Assembly: GCA_000827265.1 (NCBI GenBank)
Contig: KN834880.1
Coordinates: forward strand, 15,340 to 79,339
DNA: 64,000 nt
DNA from: Collybiopsis luxurians FD-317 M1
Taxonomy: Eukaryota; Basidiomycota; Agaricomycetes; Agaricales; Omphalotaceae
Direction of reading: 5' to 3'
A model generated the notes under the pieces. The model was not told the DNA's origin, ran no database searches, and was given only the letters and a program-made list of their open reading frames with translations. Of the stretch, positions 21,401 through 32,400 are shown in pieces (positions within the stretch are counted from its first letter, which is position 1; each line of letters begins with the position of its first letter). A program made the position numbers and the translations under genes.

Positions 21401-22854
21401 NNNNNNNNNNNNNNNNNNNNNNNNNNNNNNNNNNNNNNNNNNNNNNNNNNNNNNNNNGGGAGCCACTGAAAGGCCACACTGACTGGGTTATGTCAGTGGC
21501 ATATTCACCTGATGGTCAATATGTGGTGTCTAGCTCTGATGATATGACAGTAAGGATTTGGAATGCTCAAACAGGTGTCCAGGTTGGGGAGCCACTCAAA
21601 GGCCACACTAATCCAGTTTGGTCAGTGGCATATTCACCTGATGGGCAATATGTGGTGTCTGGCTCTACTGATAAAACAGTAAGAATTTGGAATGCTCAAA
21701 CAGGTGTGCAGGTTGGGGAGTCAATGGAAGACCACACTAGGGAGGTTCAATCAGTAGTATATTCACCTGATGGTCAATATGTAGTGTCTGGCTCTGATGA
21801 TGGGACAGTAAGAATTTGGAATGCTCAAACAGGTGTCCAGGTTGGGGAGCCACTCAAAGGCCACACAAACCCAATTTGGTCAGTGGCATGTTCACCTGAT
21901 GGTCAATATGTGGTGTCTGGCTCTGATGATAAAACAGTTAGAATTTGGAATGCCCAAACAGGTGTCCAGGTTGGGGAGCCACTGAAAGGCCACACTGACT
22001 GGGTTATGTCAGTGGCTTATTCACCTGATGGTCAATGTGTGGTGTCTAGCTCTGATGATATGACAGTAAGAATTTGGAATGCTCAAGCAGGTGTCCAGGT
22101 TGGGGAGCCACTCAAAGGCCACACTAATGCAGTTCAGTCAGTGGCATATTCACCTGATGGTCAATATGTGGTTTCTGGCTCTACTGATAACACAGTAAGA
22201 ATTTGGAATGCTCAAACAGGTGTGCAAGTTGGGGAGCCACTCAAAGGCCACACTAGGGAGGTTCAGTCAGTGGCCTATTCACCTGATGGTCAATATGTGG
22301 TCTCTGGCTCTAATGATAAGACATTAAGAATTTGGAATGCTCAAACAGGTGTCCAAGTTGGGGAGCCACTCAAAGGCCACACTGATATAGTTTTGTCAGT
22401 GGCATATTCACCTGATGGTCAATATGTGGTGTCTGGCTCTGATGATAAGACAGTAAGAATTTGGAATGTTCAAATAGGTGTCCAGGTTGGGGAGCCACTC
22501 AAAGGCCACACTGACAGGGTTTTGTCAGTGGCATATTCACCTGATGGTCAATGTGTGGTGTCTGGTTCTTTTGATAACTCAGTAAGAATTTGGAGGATCC
22601 AATCTTTTCTACATAATGCCTGCAATTTGCAATTACCTCCTGGTACTTCATCTGGTTATATTGATGACCATGGCTGGCTTCATTCCAGCAATGGATTACT
22701 CATTCTTTGGCTTCCTCCCCATTTGAGGGGAGGATTTAGAGAAAAACGGCAAATTTTAACTATACCTGCCAATACTCAAAATTCTGCTGTGTTTGTCAAT
22801 TGGTCAAATTTTGTTCACGGAACACAATGGACCCATTGTTGGGCCTCTACCTGA
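18452..22854 (+). CDS. NWD2: NACHT-WD40 repeat NOD-like receptor, 4 exons, interrupted by an assembly gap
   Basis: Exons 18452-18491, 18542-18646, 18703-20228 and 20276-22854. The splice structure is the same as NWD1, including the GC-AG first intron; later introns are 56 and 47 bp. The N-terminus (48 residues) starts with a basic SKRRRSPES and has the segment ESQFNAANEIHHHY. NACHT has Walker A GLAGSGKS (about 104-111) and Walker B IVIIIDGLDEWG. The sensor-1-like motif reads VIVTSCP (Cys codon 19287-19289) where NWD1 has SRP. Two full WD40 units and part of a third precede the gap; nine follow it. The C-terminal LILWLPP and FVHG..W region is kept. The role is as for NWD1: cytosolic non-self recognition receptor by family architecture. 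The gene is open on both sides of the gap, but the frame cannot be carried through the stated 621 N. Confidence 0.88.
20522..22610 (+). repeat. WD40 minisatellite (129-bp period) of NWD2
   Basis: At least 12 units are visible, more in the gap. The units are more alike than in NWD1, and variants recur: units beginning D/EWVM with SSDDMT occur three times, REVQ twice, NP(V/I)W twice. This suggests duplications of several units at a time. The array ends with a degenerate unit (SVRIWRIQ). Confidence 0.9.
20837..21457. other. Assembly gap of 621 N inside the WD40 array
   Basis: The flanks are both WD40 repeat sequence. From the flanking phase, the true missing length should be 31 + 129k bases; 621 does not satisfy this and also breaks the frame. 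The gap length is therefore an estimate. Confidence 0.95.
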
Positions 22855-23850
22855 CTTTTTGCATAATACCCAATGTAAGTTCTACTCTCAAAATTCATAA
22901 CATCTTATTGACTTATTTATTCAGCAAATCATCCAAGTATACTATTGTCCCTGTTTTTCCATTCTTGATTGTTCTTTTGCCTTCCTTGCTGACAGTGCTG
23001 ATGTAGCTTGATCCATAAATTTGAAATTTGATTTGTCGTTCTGCACTTATATATTCTTTTGATGTTTCTTTCCATTTTTTTGACTACTTATACCACATGT
23101 GTACCATTTTATGGTAGCTAAGCACCACGGGACGCAGCTTGAAGAATGTACTGTACTCGTGTAAAATGAACTGGTTTCATCCATTTGATGTAGTTTCAGT
23201 CATTGACACATTGGTAGCTTTGGATTGAGTCAGGCCTTGATCAGACCATACTGGAAATGTAATAGATTCGGAGTTGGCTGCTAATAGCAAGTGTGTCACA
23301 TTGCAATTTTACTGCATTATAATCATTTCTGAGGTAAGGGTGGTCCGAACTAATGTGTAAGAACAATATGATTTGAAGTGTCCCCTTCACTTATCGCAAC
23401 AAATGTAACAACTGCATAACAGAGGTCTTTAATCTGAAGTGTACAAGATTTTATTCACCTTACGAGTGAAGTAAGCGACTACTTTCTGTAGTGTTCAACA
23501 TCTCACATGCTAGTCAACAGAAAAGGAAGTCTAAATGTCTACCCAGTGGGTATTTGCTCCTGTAATTGTTGCATTCAAAGATCAATCTCTCTGACACTTC
23601 AGTGTGCCATTTTGTATGGTCCACACTTTTCAGGAGATTAAAGTGCTCCATTTGCTTTGTCAAAATATTGAAATTATTGAACAAAACACTAGCTTGTTGT
23701 ATCTCTTACACAACAGGTGGTTGCTCTAGTTGCAGCCATTTAATTTCAACAATGTGGGACAAGCCCAACTCACATATGAACCGACAGCAACATGTGTTGT
23801 TCTTAATTATTTCCGCGAGTCTCCTGGTTTCTATTGTGAGAGAGCTTTTA
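22855..23850. other. 3' flank of NWD2, duplicated region; no gene
   Basis: Aligns with the region after NWD1 for about 750 bp. It then runs to the left end of the inverted-repeat element at 23851. No coding signal. Confidence 0.6.
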
Positions 23851-24247
23851 TACTGTATGATATAGAGTTATACAGGAGGAATGGGGTGTTATACTGCCGT
23901 GATCACACCTGAAATCCGATATAATGGTCGTATCACACCCTGTACATCCATTATAATGTAGGTATAATGTTTGGGACAATTTGGTGATGCAGTCCCCATC
24001 GCTTTCGGCAGTTCAGCAATGGGACCACGCTGTGTAAAAACTAACTAACTACTAGCGTACCTTGGGAGCCACTGAATGCTCCTTGGACAGGGGACGTGCG
24101 TCAAGTCCCTGGTTATCCGTGAGGTCACCAACACCTAAATCCCGAACCCGCCGCACAGGGTCTGATATGACCGTTATACCGGATTTCAGGTGTGATCACA
24201 GCAGTATAATACTCCATTCCTCCTGTATAACTCTATATCATACAGTA
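23851..24247. mobile_element. 397-bp MITE with ~95-bp inverted repeats and TA flanks (Tc1/mariner-like)
   Basis: The left end tactgtatgatatagag is the complement of the right end ctctatatcatacagta. The inverted repeat continues inward for about 95 bp (ttatacaggaggaat, gtgatcacacctgaaatcc) with few mismatches. TA dinucleotides flank both ends (23849-23850 and 24248-24249), as expected for Tc1/mariner-type insertion. The core is non-coding. Confidence 0.75.
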
Positions 24248-25624
24248 TAAAGTTTGGGACCTTTGAGTGATGTGTATCACCGATGTGTGGTGCACCCTAC
24301 TGTCCTCGCCAGCACCAGAGTTCAGGATGCCGTTCTGAACTGGAGTGCGCAGCATCCTCTTCGCTTCGCACCCGGCCTTGTCCCTGGAATCCCCGGGGAA
24401 ATTGGCTGGGAGATCCTCCTACTGTTCCCGTGCAAGGGTTCCTCCTCGCTCTTCGCCCTCTCCAGTATTTTTGCGTCCACTCGAAGGAGGTCCGCTGCTG
24501 CCCCCTGGAACCCTTTAGATGGGACTGCAGCTGGGACCTCACCAGGTCGTCTTTCCGTTCCTTGAAGTGAAGACCTTGGGGAATTTCAGAAGGACGGAAA
24601 GTGGCAGAATTCTGCCTGGACTTTGCAATCAGGCCGTTCACACCACGTGGGCGAATGTTCCTTGGTTCGGGCAATGTACGGACATTATGGATGAGAAAAT
24701 CTACTAAATGAGGGTATGAATTGTCCCGGGGTGTGTAATGAAATTTTGCGAAATTTATCCTTGAGCGAGATAAGGTAAAAGTATCTTGTCGCTATCGGTG
24801 CTCTACGATGATAGAAGTGCTAAACTGAGATGCGTAGGAGATCCTCTCTCTCTCTCTACCAGCACGCCTTACGCTCCTTCACTCGCTGAATACTTAACTT
24901 ACGCAATAGTTACCGGTTTGGTGAATAAAGGGATAGCACGAATTGTACACAATGTTGATGATGGCCTGGCCACACATTTCATACTCTTTGTTCTTCTGTT
25001 CCCCCTTCCCCTTCTCCCTTCTTTCTTTCCCCTTTGTTTTGCCCCGATTGTTGCTCCTCCCCCTTCCTTCGCACAGGCAGCTGCATTTTAATTCAGGAAG
25101 TATTCCAAGGGAACTTGAGAAAGGGCGGATAAAAGTTTATAGGTAAAGAGTTACTCTTAGTAGTAAGTACGGAAATGGGAAGGGATCATTCCTCGTATTG
25201 AAAGGTATGACATTGATATGTTTGTGCGGTTTTAGTTGGCTGATGAACTCCAAATCCACGATAACTATTAAACAAAACTGCCCCCAAACTCCACTTATTA
25301 TGCCAACGATATTCCTCGCTGGTCATTCTCCTTCGTTCCTTCTCTATGAAGACCTACGGAAAGTTTGACTGAAGAGAACAAACGGATGGTTATTCGCGAA
25401 AAGGTGAATAGCAAATTATTGTGTATATATTTACCTTTTTCTGATTTCAAGTGACTGGGCTTTGTATTAGACGAGACGCATTGCCTCTAAACACGCACCT
25501 TCTATCGATATGTTTCCGCCAAAAGTAAGCAAGGTATCTTCGTTTTCGGTTTGCTCATTTTATTTTTATTTCAATTCAATTTGCGGAGAATTTTTCAACT
25601 TTGAACCACCCGCTACCTAGAGTA
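24248..25624. other. Spacer; no confident gene
   Basis: Overlapping frames on both strands at 24254-24674 have no recognisable motif. A pyrimidine-rich stretch (about 24980-25070) and a short TC run (24845-24858) create further spurious frames. Confidence 0.4.
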
Positions 25625-26030
25625 TTACTGGAGATGAACTCGTTTAATTTTGCACCTACGCGTCGGACGAGCCTCTTTCCTCACATCGATTTTTTGAACC
25701 GACGCTGCGGAAGGTGAACGGGAGTTCGACACGACGATATGGCCCCAAGAGTCCTCGTTAATTCCGATCCGAATCTTTTGACTTCTCTCTGATGGTGCTG
25801 ATACAACAAGAAGGAAATGCAGGAGAGGGTGAGGGATCGATGGCATGCCTTCGGAGATACTCATACTGGTAGCAGCGCGGAAGGCGATACTGGGAGCGTG
25901 GATCAAGTCAGATTAGATCACTGGGAAGTTTCTCAACGCTTTATTGGCGTCCATTGAGTTGCTGATGCGTATCGCCTTTCTTCCTCTGCGTAGGTTCGTC
26001 GAGATCAGCTTCTAGCAACGAACAGAGAGG
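25625..26030 (-). repeat. Block A' of the tandem duplication (decayed ORF fragment)
   Basis: Partner of 12989-13477, with the same minus-strand peptide pattern (MIH.PSIAFRAATSMS, HPLL). The two copies differ by many indels, so the duplication is old. Confidence 0.55.
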
Positions 26031-26369
26031 GAACGAAACCGAGCCGATGGTGGGGAATCCAACGAGGCCGAGACTTTGACTTGTTACAGGTGGCAGAGAG
26101 GAATCGAATGCCTCTCCTCCTTTGAATAAATCCAAGTATAGGTACGAGTCTATGACGGCGATCAGAGTACACACACCGACAACGCGTACAATCAATCGCT
26201 AGCATACTCCGCTCTCCCCGTGCCATTTTCGACTATGGCACAATTCAACCCGTCTCTATTCCTCTCTCGAATGTGACATCCTCTTGCCAGACTCTATACG
26301 TACCTTGTCTTAGTCGTCGGCGGACTAACGCGGCAGGCATATTCGGCCTTTGAGGACGCTAATTGTCTC
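26031..26369 (+). pseudogene. Degenerate 5' fragment of the Ser/Pro-rich gene (block B')
   Basis: Matches the region around 63480-63790 of the intact gene, read on its coding strand. Shared blocks are aacgaggccgagact, agaggaatcgaatgcc, gacggcgatcagagtacaca, ggcggactaacgc and gcaggc.tattc. It is shorter than block B and ends near 26360. No open frame is kept. Confidence 0.65.
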
Positions 26370-27147
26370 AATTTTTCAGTTTGTACAGACTCGTATTCAA
26401 ATGAGCTTTACAAATAGGTTTGAAGGGTAGGTCCTTATCCACATAAGCAGGACTTGGTAGTCCAACAGCGAAACCGCACGATGCAGATATCGTGGCCATT
26501 CTGGCACCGTCTAAGGCCAAGCAGCTAGCCATATTGAAGCTGGCATGGCGTATATATGCCCTGAGAAGTAGCATCGAGGCTGCTCAGAACAGAGTTTGAG
26601 TTATAATAGAGGGAATACGGGCATGCTTTCGTCTTAAGCTTTCGTCCTTTACTCGTAACAGTCGAGCTCGCACGGGTGCGTCGACGGATAAGCTTTAACA
26701 ATAGACTGCCCTGTGCGTTTGGCCTACGGCCAAGGGACCCGTAGCGTGGATGCACGACACGGATATTTAGATCATTCTTAAAATTCCATTGGTCGAGTCG
26801 TCATCCAATGGCATGACGTATATATGCCCTTCTGGGCTATCAAAACAGACTTTGAAGCTTACGGTCTCGATTTTCGCTCAGCCGGGTCATCATTCCGATT
26901 CAACAAAAAGTGCAATGGAATTTCATCTATCGTGTGGTAACAAGATTTCGGAACGGTGTTAAACAGCGCAGTGACATATGTAGCACCAAGCGGTGGTGCG
27001 CAAGATGACTGAGAGATCAAAAGTGCCAGGGTGGCAAGCCAGACGTACGACCACGAAGAGGGAGAGTCCGCAGGCACGTTATAAGCGCAAAAGGGTATGA
27101 TAATAGTTCTATAACGAAGGTGTATTTCTTCGAGCAACGTAGCAAAT
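26370..27147. other. Spacer with a direct repeat; no gene recognised
   Basis: Contains two copies of a segment around tggcatg(g/a)cgtatatatgccc (about 26540 and 26808), about 265 bp apart. Minus-strand frames here (26368-26755) are unrecognised. The right end is the 3' flank of atp20. Confidence 0.4.
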
Positions 27148-27841
27148 CTAATCGAGCTTGTAACCGATGATACTCCTGCGTCCGACCATTTCACCAATCT
27201 GAAGCAGAACGCACGGTTGGAAATAAGTCCACATTACTCGGAAGAGAAACGAACCTTGAAAATTCCGTATGCCTCCAAGCCGTATATCCCTATTCTCAGA
27301 ATTTCTCCGGAGTTCACAGCCTTTTGCCAAAACGCGACTGACGTGGCGTTCGACCAGAGAGTTTTGTATGCCGACCGGACGGTCTCGACGGAGGGAGGGG
27401 AAAGGCCTTCCGCGCGGTAGACGTGTTTCACGATTTCACGGAAAACAGCAAGGTTGTATAGAACCGGCTGTTGATACGCTAAATATGACAGCAAAGGATC
27501 AGCTCCGGGCTTGTCAAACGAATTCAAAGCAAAGAAAACACGAGCATAAATCTGCAGCTGAAGAAAAACTCACATCCGAGCAAGCTTCCAGCTCTCTGAC
27601 CCAAAGGTCCAGCAGCTTTCGAAGCAGAAGCCATATACTTTGCCGCTGTTTCCCCCAAGGGTCCTGCCATCTTTTTCGCGCTGTCAAAAGCTTTGCTCGC
27701 CGTCTGCTGCGTGCTCGAAAGGACTTCCTGAGCCTTCTTTTGGGCGGCTTCAACTTGAGGATTGGAGCCAGTGGATGCGAAGCGAGTGGAGTGAGCGACT
27801 CTGCTGCGCAGAGCAGGTCGAAGGGTTGAAGGTCGCAGCAT
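27148..27841 (-). CDS. atp20: Mitochondrial F1Fo ATP synthase subunit g, 3 exons, 180 aa
   Basis: Exons 27841-27574, 27478-27255 and 27198-27148; introns are 95 and 56 bp, with continuous phase. The N-terminus (MLRPSTLRPALRSR, then STRFAST) is a typical mitochondrial presequence rich in Arg and Ser. An Ala/Lys-rich stretch follows (AQKKAQEVLSSTQQ). The subunit g core has PVLYNLAVFREIVKHVYRAE, then WSNATS, then GIYGLEAYGIFKIGEMVGRR. The last exon ends GRRSIIGYKLD. Subunit g is a small inner-membrane protein of the Fo sector that promotes ATP synthase dimer formation and cristae shape. The gene starts at the right end of tandem unit 2; a relic of its 5' end lies in unit 1. An upstream in-frame start at 27898 is possible, but the presequence fits the chosen ATG. 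Confidence 0.88.
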
Positions 27842-28272
27842 TGCGAAGCGTTTTGGGGGTGTCGGTGGTGAGCGGAAAGGGCAAGAAATTTGGCGCAACT
27901 ATTCCCGTCGCGGCCCGATATTTGACACTGTTTGGCAGACCTTCCGCTTGGGCGGCAAAATATAGGCGCTCGTTCCTTTCATGTTCTCGTCGCTCTCATT
28001 AAGGTTTGCTCCAGCTATCAGGAGTCTGGAGCCTCTATGTCATCTGGAACTATGTTTTTTTTCTCTGTCAAAATCATACTCTATCTTCGGGAAACAAACC
28101 AATTCATATCAAATCTTACGGAACAGCGATCCATCTTGAAAACCGAAAATAATTCGATTTAAAGTAACGGAATCTTTGCGTCCTGGGACTTAGCATGCTT
28201 GTGCTAAGGAGATTTTATTAATTCCTTCATTAGAGACTTGCCAATTTCTTTTTCCGATACGATTTCGCAGTT

Positions 28273-28500
28273 ATGAAAGTTTGGGTGCTGTTCCTAGTGA
28301 TTTTAGTCCCCGTCAACATGATCTCTGGACAAGGAAGAGCTAGCACCGTACCACAGTCGCAATTTAGCACGCCTCAATCGCGGTTGATCTCGTCAAGGGA
28401 CTTGTTGTCTATTGTTCAGACACGGGCCCTGCCAGAAGGGACTTGGATTACTGCTCCCAGCCCTTCTTCTCTCTCATGCTCAACCCAAATCACAACATAG
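28273..28500 (+). CDS. Possible small secreted protein, 75 aa
   Basis: The frame begins MKVWVLFLVILVPVNMISGQG, with the shape of a signal peptide: a Lys, a hydrophobic core, then small residues before a likely cleavage site. The remaining ~55 residues are Ser/Thr/Pro/Gln-rich, with one Cys and no known domain. There is no homology evidence, and the frame could be a first exon only. It lies 430 bp upstream of the atp20 start in divergent orientation. Confidence 0.35.
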   Translation: MKVWVLFLVILVPVNMISGQGRASTVPQSQFSTPQSRLISSRDLLSIVQTRALPEGTWITAPSPSSLSCSTQITT

Positions 28501-29155
28501 ATCATAAAAGAACATCCTTATAGTCCGTAAGTACCCTACAGGTTTCTCCGGATTTACCAGATTCCCATTTAAGCGACTGCCTATTGCTCCACATCTCACA
28601 GCATTCCGGCGATTAGTCAAGCTAAATAGGTGAAGATTGGAAGCTTCCTGCTCCTCTCGCGGGAGAAGAGGACCGAATAAAAGAGACATGAAAATCTCCG
28701 CTTAGGCGTTTTCACGGTGATTTCGCACCTTGACATTCTATCACCATATTTGACATCCCGTTCTCGGTCTCATGAAGATCCCTGACGCCCCAAAGACTAC
28801 GATTCTGATATTTAAGCTCCACAATCTATACGGATTTCGAACATGAAAAACCAACAACACTTACGTTTCTCGCTCGTTTCAAGTCTGCAGCCCACTCTCC
28901 TCGCCATTTTCTGGAATCCGAGTTGTAATGAAGCTCCACAAATCACCGCGCAATGGTTCGGATATTTGTACCTCGACTAGCAGGGGCCGCGTATAAAGAG
29001 CTCAACCGTTATGCAAGATACAATCACAACCTTAAAACAAGCCCAGCTCTCACCTTATCCATCGTACAATCAGCAGTAAATCTACTTTGCTTCTTGAAAT
29101 GCAATTCTTCACTATACTTGCCTACGGAGCGTCGCTCTTCTTCCTCTCTGTAAAT
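28501..29155. other. Spacer; no gene recognised
   Basis: Short frames only, and no repeat recognised before the CACTA-like element. Confidence 0.4.
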
Positions 29156-30432
29156 CACTACGGCGGTTCCGGTTTTTTTCGGCCGTAATTATTGCCTTAA
29201 ATAGATTTGAAATAAATTCTTGATTTCGACCGAAAAAATACTCGGCATTCGGAGCTTTTTACGTCCGATATTACAACCGAAAAGAAGATGATTAAAACTG
29301 AATTTCGCTCGAAAAAGCATTTGATATTCCTTTTTAATTTTGATAGACAAAAGACATTGATTTCGACCACTATTGTTTCCAATTTTCGCCCGTAAAGGTA
29401 TTTGAATTTCCTTTGTTATTCAATTCAGATTTCGCCGATCATTAAATTCTTTTTCCGGCTGAAAAAAGACCCATTATCTTTATCTTTTTTCGATTGTAAA
29501 TCAATTATAATTACGCCTGGGGAAACATAATGGTCAGTTCCTGGGCTGGACCTGCCAGGACCTGCCCAGGAACTGGCAGGAAACCGGGCTGAGTAATCAG
29601 CGCACGAGCGCTCAAGAGTGCCCATTCTTAGCTTCTCTCAATTTTGTGCCACATGGAATCACTCGCCCAATCCCACCTCTGAAATAGCAGAAATATTGAT
29701 TTCAAGCTTGAACACTTGGTTGCCTGTATAAAGATCAACAGGTATGGGCCAGAGGTCATGAGCAGCACTACTGACGGCTGCTATGGCAAGGGTCTGCAAG
29801 CCATGGTGGGATAAAACAAGCACGACTTGTCAGGAACAGATGTGGGTTTTAGTGAGGCATGTGAGCTCTGAAATACCTTGCTAGATAACATATATTGCCA
29901 CTGGGTTGAATATTCCGGCTCGCCAGGGATCAGAGAGGCTGCGCAGGGTTGGGAGATGTGGAGGTGCAAGGGTGAGCTTATTGGCCAAAGAACGAGCGCT
30001 CGCGCACTGATTACTCAGCCCAGTTTCCTGCCAGGTCCAGCCAGGAACTGACCATTATGTTTCCCCAGGCGTAATTATAATTGATTTACAATTGAAAAAA
30101 GATAAAGATAACAAGTCTTTTTTCGGCCGGAAAAAGAATTTAATGATCGGCGAAATCTGAATTGAATAACAAAGGAAATTCAAATACCTTTACGGGCGAA
30201 AATTGGAAACAATAGTGGTCGAAATCAATGTCTTTTGTCTATCAAAATTAAAAAGGAATATCAAATGCTTTTTCGAGCGAAATTCAGTTTTAATCATCTT
30301 CTTTTTTTCGGTTGTAATATCGGACGTAAAAAGCTCCGAATGCCGAGTATTTTTTCGGTCGAAATCAAGAATTTATTTCAAATCTATTTACGGCAATAAT
30401 TATGGCTGAAAAAAACTGGAACCGCCGTAGTG
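29156..30432. mobile_element. 1277-bp non-autonomous CACTA-like element with ~450-bp inverted arms
   Basis: Begins CACTACGGCGGTTCC and ends with its complement GGAACCGCCGTAGTG. It is flanked by AAT on both sides (29153-29155 and 30433-30435), the 3-bp target duplication expected of CACTA/EnSpm elements. The inverted arms run from 29156 to about 29614 and from about 29990 to 30432, with few differences. They contain many TTTCG.CCG-like motifs in both orientations, resembling the subterminal transposase-binding repeats of this superfamily. The core (29615-29989) has no ORF, so it must move with help from elsewhere, if at all. Matching 61-codon frames in both arms are a by-product of the inverted repeat. 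Confidence 0.85.
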
Positions 30433-32200
30433 AATGCCCAGTGCGAAACTAGTGCCGTAAACTGAAATTTGAATGATTACTGATGAGAGCACTACATAGG
30501 ACTGTTCCGGTGGTGATTTATGCTGCTGGGGACCAGGCAGATCTCCGGCTGGTCAACGTTTGTGTTCTTTTACAACTGCTTTTGTAGGATATCTAATCAT
30601 GTTTTGGATATAGTGGGATGCGGAGAGCAGTGTCTCACGATTTGTGTTCCATTGTTGGACACTTGCTGCACTGATGGCGATTGCAAGTAAATGGTTAATT
30701 GAGGTATAGAGAGACGAATAGCTGATATAAATAGTGAATGTACGTTTGAGGGGGTAAACTTAGGTAAAAATGCGCCAAACAAAGCTATTTTTACCCAACA
30801 TAAACTTGACTTCCTATTGTCTCGCTGTTCAGTTTCTCAACCATAAACGCGTTCAAGTAAGTAAGATGAACACTAAAATGAAGGTATTCTGCGATCTATT
30901 CCATCACCGTTCACAATCCTCAAGATTTATCTAAGCTTCTAAAATGGCAAATGTTATCCGGCAGCAAGGCTGATACTGATCAAGCGTTTCGGGATCTATG
31001 TTCATTGACGCTCAAATGTACATCGTCTAGACACTTCTTCGATTTTCTCACTTTGTCATCCTTCGTCAACCATTGATAACATGCTCATCGCACTTGATAT
31101 CTTTCATTGCATGGGCCCGAGCTCAGGACAATGATATTATAATAAAAGTATTGCTACTATGGTTGTTAGGGGTCTTCTGTCAACAGGGATCTTCTGATTT
31201 TTGAAATATACTTAATTCTGGATGCTCCGCTTGTTCCAAAGCCTCCGTATTTTTGTACAAGTTAATTCAATGCTAATTTATATAACTAAGACTCTAAAGA
31301 GATGTGGTGCAAGATTTCTAAAAAATTGGTTGAACATTAACCGCTCGACGAACAATCCAAGATGGAGAGTACTCGAAGCGTGACACTTATGCAGATGAGA
31401 ACCTTCGGCCCGCATTTCCCGCCCTGCCAAAATTACTGTGACGAGACGTGACCGGGGTGCAGAAGATCCTTGTTTTTGCCTGGTCACTGCCCGACGCTCG
31501 AAGCATCTGGCAGAATCACACAAAAATTGGGGCGCAGAAGCCTGAAAGCACTGCAAATCAAACTGTGAACTTAAATTTTCCATTCGGGTAAGTATTTGCA
31601 GGATTATTAGCAAATTCCAAAAAAAAAAGAAGATCCCTGACAACCATAGTATAGCAAGTCTGCATTTATTAATTATTACTTGCTACAGTAAGTCAACAAA
31701 ATAATAATCATCTTGTTAACAATTGGCATATATTAATTTGATGGCCATTAACTAGGAACAAACTGATTGCCCGCAAGGTGAGTTGAACCAAGAACCTAAA
31801 AAGTAACCATAGTTTGACAGCAGTCAAGCATTAATTGACTGCGCGGAGAACCACTACACCAAGATGCTTCATAATATTGTTTAACTATTTGACAGTATTT
31901 GTGCGCACAGAAAGTGATGGGCCGCTATTGAATTGAGCAATTTTTTTCCTCATTGTTCTCATTCAATTTTTGAGCATGCAATGAAATATATAAACTCAAT
32001 ATTTTTTGTGCATCTACCTTGGCTCACATACAATAGACTGTTCACTGAAAATTTCGTGTGCTCTCCTTTTGCCTCCAAAACCGCATCATCAAGCTCTGGC
32101 ATTGAATTAGTGACTTTGGACTTCGGGCCATTACTTTTGTGCTCACAGAGTAGATGTTATCAGTTCCGGCACTAATTAGGCCAAAAGCATAACCGTAATC
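30433..32200. other. Spacer; no gene recognised
   Basis: AT-rich. The longest frame (31278-31643, minus strand, 121 codons) shows no domain. No repeats were identified by eye. Confidence 0.4.
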
Positions 32201-32229
32201 CCAGGGGCAAGCCTCCGGAACCCCCAAAT

Positions 32230-32400
32230 ATATCAACAACCCTAACCTTTTGCGCAAAGCGTAAGCAGCCTTTGGCTGCACCTAACCCCTAACCCTAACC
32301 CACAATTGTCCTGCAATGTTTGGCAATGTTCAGACCTGCGCTGTTATGCTAGGGTTAGCAGAGCTAACCCTATCCGGTGCAGGCCTGAACATTGCTTAAT
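32230..32400. repeat. Telomere-like repeat patch with a hairpin
   Basis: 32253-32300 contains aaccctaacc and then ctaacccctaaccctaaccc, short runs of the CCCTAA (TTAGGG) motif. 32320-32398 is an inverted repeat with arms gcaatgttcagacctgc and gcaggcctgaacattgc. Its inner part is tagggttagc...gctaaccct, so the telomere-like motif is present in both orientations. Confidence 0.7.

Noticed and set aside
20279..21469. 396-codon ORF ending inside the NWD2 WD40 array
   Set aside because: It runs through 621 N and stops only because the gap length puts the following repeat out of frame. It is not a real end of the gene.
20786..21479. Three minus-strand ORFs of about 225 codons
   Set aside because: Nearly all of each is N. 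Artefacts of the gap.
24254..24674. Overlapping ORFs of 95-125 codons on both strands
   Set aside because: No motif, no preferred strand, and no intron-linked continuation. They may be a decayed fragment but cannot be supported as a gene.
24841..25091. 101-codon Pro/Phe-rich ORF, plus strand
   Set aside because: Derives from TC and CCTTT low-complexity sequence, without other evidence.
29197..30409. Pair of similar 61-68-codon ORFs (METIVVEINVFCLSKL...)
   Set aside because: They are the two inverted arms of the CACTA-like element read from opposite strands, not paralogous genes.
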